Positions 22,054 to 26,456 of a DNA stretch of 26,456 bases are shown piece after piece (within the stretch, counting starts at the first letter, position 1; every line of letters starts with the position of its first letter). The DNA comes from a virus: the IMG/VR virus record IMGVR_UViG_3300013101_000071, positions 1 through 26,456 of that record, one strand, 5' to 3'. Both the position numbers and the translations under genes were made by a program. The notes under the pieces are model-generated. The model was not told the DNA's origin. It saw only the letters and a program-made list of their open reading frames with translations, and did no database searches.

Positions 22054-23505
22054 ATGTACAGTGAAAATGTAAATCAAATCCTACAAGGAATCGAGCAAGG
22101 AATTGTTTCACCTGAGGATGTTGAGGCCTTGAACAAAGCCATTACTGCTGGTTACGGTGGTGCTGGAAAACCTACCGACCTAGTGTATGGTGGAGTAATT
22201 CAAGCCGAATCATTGGAAGCAACTCTTAAGAGTGTGACCTTTGATATGAAAAATCTTAAGTTCTGGCCTGCGGTTAGCGTAGACAAAGCTTACAATCTAT
22301 TTGAACAATACAATCGTTTGATTGGTTATGGTTCGGATTCTAGTCCATATATTGGTGAAGGTGGAGCTCCTCAAGAAGAAGATTCTACTTACATCCGTGA
22401 CGGACAAAAAATCGTGTTCTTCGGAACTAAGCGTAAAGTGTCTCATCAAATGACACTTGTTCGAACTACAGTTGGTGATATCGTTACCCAACAAGCTAAA
22501 GAGGGTACTATGAATCTTCTTAAGAATGTTGAGCGTGAAATGTACTGGGGGCATGCCCACTTTGCAGGAAATGCTGATGGTGCTCAAGACGGTTCCGACT
22601 CAGCTATCCCAAATAATTCAATCGCAATGAGTGGTTTATTGAAGCAGTTACTTAAAGGTGACCAAGATTCTCAAACTCGAAGCATCGACTTTGAAGGATA
22701 TGGAGATTTTTCTTCTATCTCTCAAAACTTGGACGGAAACGTTCTTACTCAAGACGATGTTGAAAGATTGACAGTTATCGCTTTGGAAAACTTTGGTGAG
22801 CCAAGTGAACTTCACATCGAACCAATCGCGTTGTCTGCCTTTGTTAGACAATTCTATCCACAATTTAGGTCAGCTCCTGGTCTTAGTAATCAAACAGTCG
22901 GTTACGACGTGTCTAAGATTACTACTACCGCCGGTACTGTTGATCTTAAGCCTAACTTGTTCTTACGTCCACGTGCCGGTGTTCGATCTAAGGGCGTTAA
23001 CGAGAATGCTCCTGCTGCTCCAACTGTAGGTGCTACTTCTAACGGACCTGGTGGAACTCTTGAAGAAGGCGATTACAGATATGTAGTTACTGCAGTTAAC
23101 GATCATGGTGAAGGTGCTCCCGCAGCAGCTGTAATTAGAACCGTTGGTGGTGGTGAGACCTCTGTAAATGTTGTGGTCACTTCAGCTCCACCTAATACTA
23201 AGTATGTTAAGGTTTACCGCTCTGAAGTTGGTGGTGCTGCTGGATCTGAAAGATTCATCGCAAACTACAAGTACACAGGTGCTGGTATGAGTTTTGTGGA
23301 CGCAGGTGCTAAGAATCCTGGTCTTGGTGAAGCATTCTTGCTTGACCTTCGTGCAGAGAATATCAAGTTTAAACAACTTGCTCCTCTCTCTAAGATCAAC
23401 TTCGCGATCGTAGCCACTGCATTAGAATTTGCCATTGTTCTTTATGGAGCATTGTTCGTGTATACTCCACGATTCAACTGCTTATTTAGAAATATCGGTA
23501 AGTGA
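22054..23505 (+). CDS. Major capsid protein with Ig/FN3-like domain
   Basis: A 483-residue capsid protein with SD GGAGAGG. The N-terminus is a short helix followed by the AGYGGAG-x-PT...VIQ-x-ESL motif (32-54) also found in the protease polyprotein. The body (about 56-315) has KFWPAVSVDKAYNLFEQYNR, an N-arm/E-loop-like region with YIGEGGAP, and WGHAHFAGNADG. Residues about 316-418 form an Ig- or fibronectin III-like insert (DYRYVVTAVNDHGEGAPA, YVKVYRSE, FVDAG). The last 65 residues return to the capsid fold, ending in LYGALFVYTPRFNC. The call rests on position, expression signals, size and the surface-domain insertion. Residues up to about 55 may be cleaved at maturation. Confidence 0.87.
   Translation: MYSENVNQILQGIEQGIVSPEDVEALNKAITAGYGGAGKPTDLVYGGVIQAESLEATLKSVTFDMKNLKFWPAVSVDKAYNLFEQYNRLIGYGSDSSPYIGEGGAPQEEDSTYIRDGQKIVFFGTKRKVSHQMTLVRTTVGDIVTQQAKEGTMNLLKNVEREMYWGHAHFAGNADGAQDGSDSAIPNNSIAMSGLLKQLLKGDQDSQTRSIDFEGYGDFSSISQNLDGNVLTQDDVERLTVIALENFGEPSELHIEPIALSAFVRQFYPQFRSAPGLSNQTVGYDVSKITTTAGTVDLKPNLFLRPRAGVRSKGVNENAPAAPTVGATSNGPGGTLEEGDYRYVVTAVNDHGEGAPAAAVIRTVGGGETSVNVVVTSAPPNTKYVKVYRSEVGGAAGSERFIANYKYTGAGMSFVDAGAKNPGLGEAFLLDLRAENIKFKQLAPLSKINFAIVATALEFAIVLYGALFVYTPRFNCLFRNIGK
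22147..22215 (+). repeat. Capsid N-terminal motif shared with protease
   Basis: Encodes the counterpart of the motif at 20498-20566; see the protease and capsid entries. Its end, ESLE followed by Ala, is a candidate protease cut site. Confidence 0.8.
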
Positions 23506-23528
23506 TTCTAAAAGTAATCTAGAAATTT

Positions 23529-23560
23529 AAAAGGGTTAGTCTTTGACTAGCCCTTTTTTT
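23529..23560 (+). terminator. Intrinsic terminator after major capsid gene
   Basis: AAGGGTTAGT (23531-23540) pairs with ACTAGCCCTT (23546-23555), with one G-T pair, a CTTTG loop and a run of seven T. Upstream A residues can extend the stem. This is the clearest terminator in the window. Confidence 0.88.
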
Positions 23561-23564
23561 ATTG

Positions 23565-23570
23565 TATAAT
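23565..23570 (+). promoter_or_regulatory. Promoter overlapping terminator, leaderless arrangement
   Basis: TATAAT with a good -35, TTGACT (23543-23548), 16 bases upstream; the -35 lies in the loop and 3' arm of the terminator. Six bases separate the -10 from the ATG at 23577, predicting a leaderless mRNA. Confidence 0.65.
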
Positions 23571-23576
23571 AGAGAT

Positions 23577-25007
23577 ATGGATAATAGATTAGAGCGAGCT
23601 GCAAAGACATTGTTAGTGATCAAAGAGATCTTAGAGAAAGCGAAACCAAAAGGCGTTAAAGCCAACATGTTTAAGCTTAAGCAGATGGTTAATGCGAACT
23701 TCATTAAAGATCCTAAACTCTTACTTGAGCTAAAGGATCACATAAAAGAGACAGAAGGCAAACTTAAAGCTGGAAAGTTAAAAGACAACCGTGACCCAGA
23801 TATAATCAAAAAAGAAAGAGAAATAAAGCGCACAGCCTCAATTAAAGCCGCAAAAGTTCACCATAGAGATATTAAAGCTCTTAAGGCTGCCGGTGTGGAT
23901 AGAGATCATCCTCAAGTAAAAGAATTAAGAGATAAATTAGACAAACTTAGGGATTCAATTACTAAAGGTAAAACTGCTGATCAAGTGAGAGCAAAAATAA
24001 AAGAACATCTAGAGGGTATTCAAACACATGTTGCTAAAGGCGGACGAGCATCACAAGAAAAGATAGCAAGTTTAAGAGATAAAATCTCAGATATGCATCC
24101 TCACTTAACTGTCCATGAAGATGTTGATCATGATTCATTGATTGCTCATAAGTTAAACTACAAACTAAAAGACACTAAAGAATATAAAGAGCTTTTTGGT
24201 AAAAAACCAGATAAAGCGCCAATCAAAGCTGAAGCACGTAAACAAAATGCTGAAGCACTTGATAGCGATAAGGGTAAGAAAGCGATAAGAGTAATGCCAA
24301 AAGGTGAAGCTGATCCAGAGCAAAAAATAAGACCTAGATCTAAAACTAAATCAACGGCCAGCGGTAACATATATGATTTAGCGAATTACAATAAGACAAC
24401 CAAAGAGAAGAAGCAAACAGTTGCTGGTGCTAAAATTGCACTAAGTGATCCTGTACAAGATGTAATAAATGAAAAAAATCCTGCATCTGATGCACCAACC
24501 TCAACCAAAGCATCATTTAAAAATACACCAGTTATCACGCGCAAGAAGATGGCTAAATCTGATGATTTACAAAAAGACTCTTCTAATCCTAATTTAGCAC
24601 CTAAAGATGTAAAGGTTAAAGAGTTGCAACGTCAGATTGATGCGGGAACTTATAAACCAGATCCTAAAAAGATTGCAGATAAAGTTGTTGAAAGAGTTAA
24701 GTTTGCCAAGAACGGCCAGTGGTCTTTAGAGAAGAGTAACTATGGTCCTAAGGGTGCTGGTGCTTATAGTGCTATAGATAATGCTAAACGAAAGGAAACT
24801 CGTACAAGCGAAGTAAGAGAAGATATTGGGCAAAATAAAGCAGTAAGGCAATATACAACCACTGGTTCTTCTACAGATAAGGCAAGAACAGACGTAGAAT
24901 TAAATAGGCAAAAAGCCCTTAACAGAAAGGCACCTGTTAAAAACATTACCCTAAGTCCTGAAGAAAAGGCAAAGATAGAAGCGCGTTATAATGCTAAAAA
25001 ACCTTAA
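23577..25007 (+). CDS. Basic, low-complexity protein with FlgM-like anti-sigma motif
   Basis: A 476-residue Lys-rich, mostly helical protein. The frame opens at a TTG (23562) inside the promoter, so the ATG at 23577 is preferred. N-terminal helices (1-200) include likely coiled coils; the middle is basic and disordered. Residues about 346-376 (VKELQRQIDAGTYKPD, then PKKIADKVVERV) strongly resemble the C-terminal motif of FlgM-family anti-sigma factors (V..L...I..G.Y..D...IA). GQWSLEK follows at 380-386, and the C-terminus is again basic. No SD. It lies directly after the capsid terminator. It could be an internal head protein injected with the DNA to bind a host sigma factor; that is inference, while the motif is visible. 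Confidence 0.75.
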   Translation: MDNRLERAAKTLLVIKEILEKAKPKGVKANMFKLKQMVNANFIKDPKLLLELKDHIKETEGKLKAGKLKDNRDPDIIKKEREIKRTASIKAAKVHHRDIKALKAAGVDRDHPQVKELRDKLDKLRDSITKGKTADQVRAKIKEHLEGIQTHVAKGGRASQEKIASLRDKISDMHPHLTVHEDVDHDSLIAHKLNYKLKDTKEYKELFGKKPDKAPIKAEARKQNAEALDSDKGKKAIRVMPKGEADPEQKIRPRSKTKSTASGNIYDLANYNKTTKEKKQTVAGAKIALSDPVQDVINEKNPASDAPTSTKASFKNTPVITRKKMAKSDDLQKDSSNPNLAPKDVKVKELQRQIDAGTYKPDPKKIADKVVERVKFAKNGQWSLEKSNYGPKGAGAYSAIDNAKRKETRTSEVREDIGQNKAVRQYTTTGSSTDKARTDVELNRQKALNRKAPVKNITLSPEEKAKIEARYNAKKP

Positions 25008-25038
25008 TATTATTTAATATTCGTACAATGAATCTATG

Positions 25039-25044
25039 TATTAT
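25039..25044 (+). promoter_or_regulatory. -10-like element before thymidylate kinase
   Basis: TATGTATTAT lies in the 54-base gap before the kinase. TG abuts the hexamer, and a clear -35 is not seen. The downstream GGAGG is a strong SD. Confidence 0.35.
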
Positions 25045-25061
25045 ATTGTAACGGAGGTTGA

Positions 25062-25703
25062 ATGAAGAAAGCTATATATATATGTCTTGAAGGAACAGAA
25101 GGTGTTGGCAAGACTACACAGACACAAAATCTTGTAAACTATCTAAAAGACAAGGGGTATAAGGTACTACAAACAAAAGAACCTGGAACACCCTTATCAC
25201 CACTAACTATGACTCTTCGAGGTATCATGTTAGATAATCAATATGATAAAGAGTTAACAGCTCCCGCAAGAGAACTTATCAGTCAAGCAATCAGATCAAT
25301 ACATTTAGAAAGAGTAATTAAACCTGCAATGAATAAGTATGACTTTATCATTCAAGATCGTGGGGTATTATCTGGTTATGCATATGGAACAGCATGTGGT
25401 AACAGTTTTGCAGAAATACGTAATTTAGCAGAGTATGTGGCTGGATCTCCATGTCCAGAAGGTTTATACGATAAAGTTCTATACCTAAGAGGGGATGTCT
25501 CTAAGGGGTTGGAGATTGCGAAATCTTCAAAACAAGAATTTAAGCAGGGTGATGCAATGGAATCTCGTGGAGATTCTTTTATGCATAAGGTATCTGATAA
25601 TATGGATACTATGTCATGTAACTTTAATACGGGCATAGTTGATGTAGATGGTAAGGGGATTGAAGAAGTATTTTCAGAAATACGAAACATATTAGAGGTC
25701 TAA
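25062..25703 (+). CDS. tmk: Thymidylate kinase (dTMP kinase)
   Basis: A 213-residue P-loop kinase that phosphorylates dTMP to dTDP for phage DNA synthesis. Motifs: P-loop LEGTEGVGKTTQ (9-20, K17), KEPGTP (39-44, in place of the usual REPGGT), and QDRGVLSGYAYG (the DR motif and the AY-containing nucleotide site). Length fits the family. SD GGAGG is four bases before the ATG. A second kinase-like gene lies at 17043, but this one is the complete, canonical copy. The following gene starts three bases after its stop. Confidence 0.92.
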   Translation: MKKAIYICLEGTEGVGKTTQTQNLVNYLKDKGYKVLQTKEPGTPLSPLTMTLRGIMLDNQYDKELTAPARELISQAIRSIHLERVIKPAMNKYDFIIQDRGVLSGYAYGTACGNSFAEIRNLAEYVAGSPCPEGLYDKVLYLRGDVSKGLEIAKSSKQEFKQGDAMESRGDSFMHKVSDNMDTMSCNFNTGIVDVDGKGIEEVFSEIRNILEV

Positions 25704-25705
25704 GT

Positions 25706-26456
25706 ATGGCTATTAAAAAGAAAACTATCAAGAAGATAATTAGAAAAAAAGTAGTTAAAAAGATAGTTAAAAAGGTTGATCGCAAAGAGGAGCTGGTTAA
25801 GAAGTACGCTACACTTTGTAGTAAGTTGCAACGTTATGCTACAGCTAGCGAATTCAAAGATGATACTGGTCTTACGAAAGATATGGTTTCTCATCACTAT
25901 GGTTCTCTTGGTAAGTTAAAGCAAGTAGCAAGGAAACTTTATCCTGCTAAATTTAAAGCAGTATTAGATCATACAATTTTTAACACTAAAGCCGTTAAGC
26001 AGCTTGATGCAAAGATAAAAGGATGTAAGCGTTTTATAATTACTACCGCTGTTACTGGATGCCCTGTTGATAGAGGTTTTTTAGCTAGTATAGAGAACTA
26101 CTGTAAGGTTAAGGATGCAGAATTATTAGTTCTTTTAGCTACAGACCCAGCCGCAGCAGTGTCAGAGCAACGTGATGAAAATGGTAATTTAAGACGAGTC
26201 AAAAATCAAAGAAAAACTTTCACATGTGATCCTTTAATTCCTAGGGGTTCTATTGTTGTTGCTCCATCTAGTTTAAATACCAAGATACATGTAAAGACAG
26301 TAAAACTCAGTGCTAAGCATATAGATCCAGCTACTGGATTCACTCGCATAGGTCGAAGAGAAGGATCTTTTATATATGCATCGCCTAAGCAGAGACTTAA
26401 ATACACAAGGAATGCGAAGGGTAAAACACCCCATGCTGTCATGACAACTGGATCTA
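25706..26456 (+). CDS. Lys-rich N-terminus protein with HTH-like region (cut by window end)
   Basis: An open frame of 250 codons that runs off the window. ATG at 25706 with AGAGG upstream. The first 25 residues are almost all Lys, Ile, Val and Arg, a strongly basic, DNA- or RNA-binding-like arm. Residues about 27-75 (TASEFKDDTGLTKDMVSHHY, then GSLGKLKQVARKLYP) fit a helix-turn-helix. A new domain then begins with RFIITTAVTGCPVDRGFLAS and AELLVLLATDP, an alpha/beta pattern. I recognise it as a phage-type protein but not its function. Confidence 0.78.
   Translation, partial: MAIKKKTIKKIIRKKVVKKIVKKVDRKEELVKKYATLCSKLQRYATASEFKDDTGLTKDMVSHHYGSLGKLKQVARKLYPAKFKAVLDHTIFNTKAVKQLDAKIKGCKRFIITTAVTGCPVDRGFLASIENYCKVKDAELLVLLATDPAAAVSEQRDENGNLRRVKNQRKTFTCDPLIPRGSIVVAPSSLNTKIHVKTVKLSAKHIDPATGFTRIGRREGSFIYASPKQRLKYTRNAKGKTPHAVMTTGS

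Noticed and set aside
1-26456. tRNA genes, CRISPR arrays, insertion sequences, attachment sites.
   Set aside because: I found no cloverleaf-like sequence, spaced repeats, transposase motifs or terminal inverted repeats; gaps between genes are all under about 125 bases.

Overview
The window is part of a tailed double-stranded DNA phage genome (Caudoviricetes). It is clearly AT-rich and tightly packed, and every convincing gene reads left to right with short gaps, stop/start overlaps and many strong Shine-Dalgarno (SD) sequences. The set of replication, recombination, packaging and head genes points to a large myovirus-like phage. Several modules look T4-like: gp32-like SSB, UvsX/RecA, gp46/gp47 (SbcC/SbcD), and gp20- and gp21-type portal and protease. 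The replicative polymerase, however, is a bacterial C-family DNA polymerase III alpha subunit with a fused proofreading exonuclease. The host cannot be named from this window. Both SD-led and apparently leaderless genes are present.

Layout. (1) 1-2535: the C-terminal end of an SbcC/gp46 ATPase, a small protein ending in GQWSIKNK, two HNH nucleases and two small unknown proteins. (2) 2560-11638: replication and recombination, holding Pol III alpha with exonuclease, an unknown protein, SSB, a small protein that may fill the UvsY role, RecA/UvsX, three small genes (two with Cys pairs) and SbcD/gp47, which appears to start at an ATT codon. (3) 11682-16995: an unknown protein, a helix-turn-helix (HTH) protein, small and large terminase, and portal. 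(4) 17043-18928: a P-loop dNMP-kinase-like protein with an extra C-terminal domain, a coiled-coil protein with a GreA/FKBP-like tail, and a Cys-pair HTH protein. (5) 19049-25007: head module, with a prohead protease that also carries a lytic transglycosylase domain, a copy of the capsid N-terminal peptide and a zinc ribbon; then a small head-region protein, an acidic repeat protein (possible scaffold), the major capsid protein with an Ig/FN3-like domain, a terminator, and a basic protein with a FlgM-like anti-sigma motif. (6) 25062-end: thymidylate kinase and a partial Lys-rich protein.

Most striking observations. First, four ORFs (488, 7042, 19049, 23577) have a -10 hexamer followed by exactly six bases and then ATG, with no SD, which predicts leaderless transcripts. 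The three larger ones also encode the three proteins that carry a shared W-S-[L/I] motif. Second, a capsid N-terminal motif (AGYGGAG-x-PT...VIQ-x-ESL) recurs inside the protease polyprotein. Third, the only start that keeps the catalytic D-x-H motif of SbcD is a non-canonical ATT that overlaps the previous stop codon. Together these suggest a head-maturation system in which protease, capsid and internal proteins share processing or targeting signals and promoter design.
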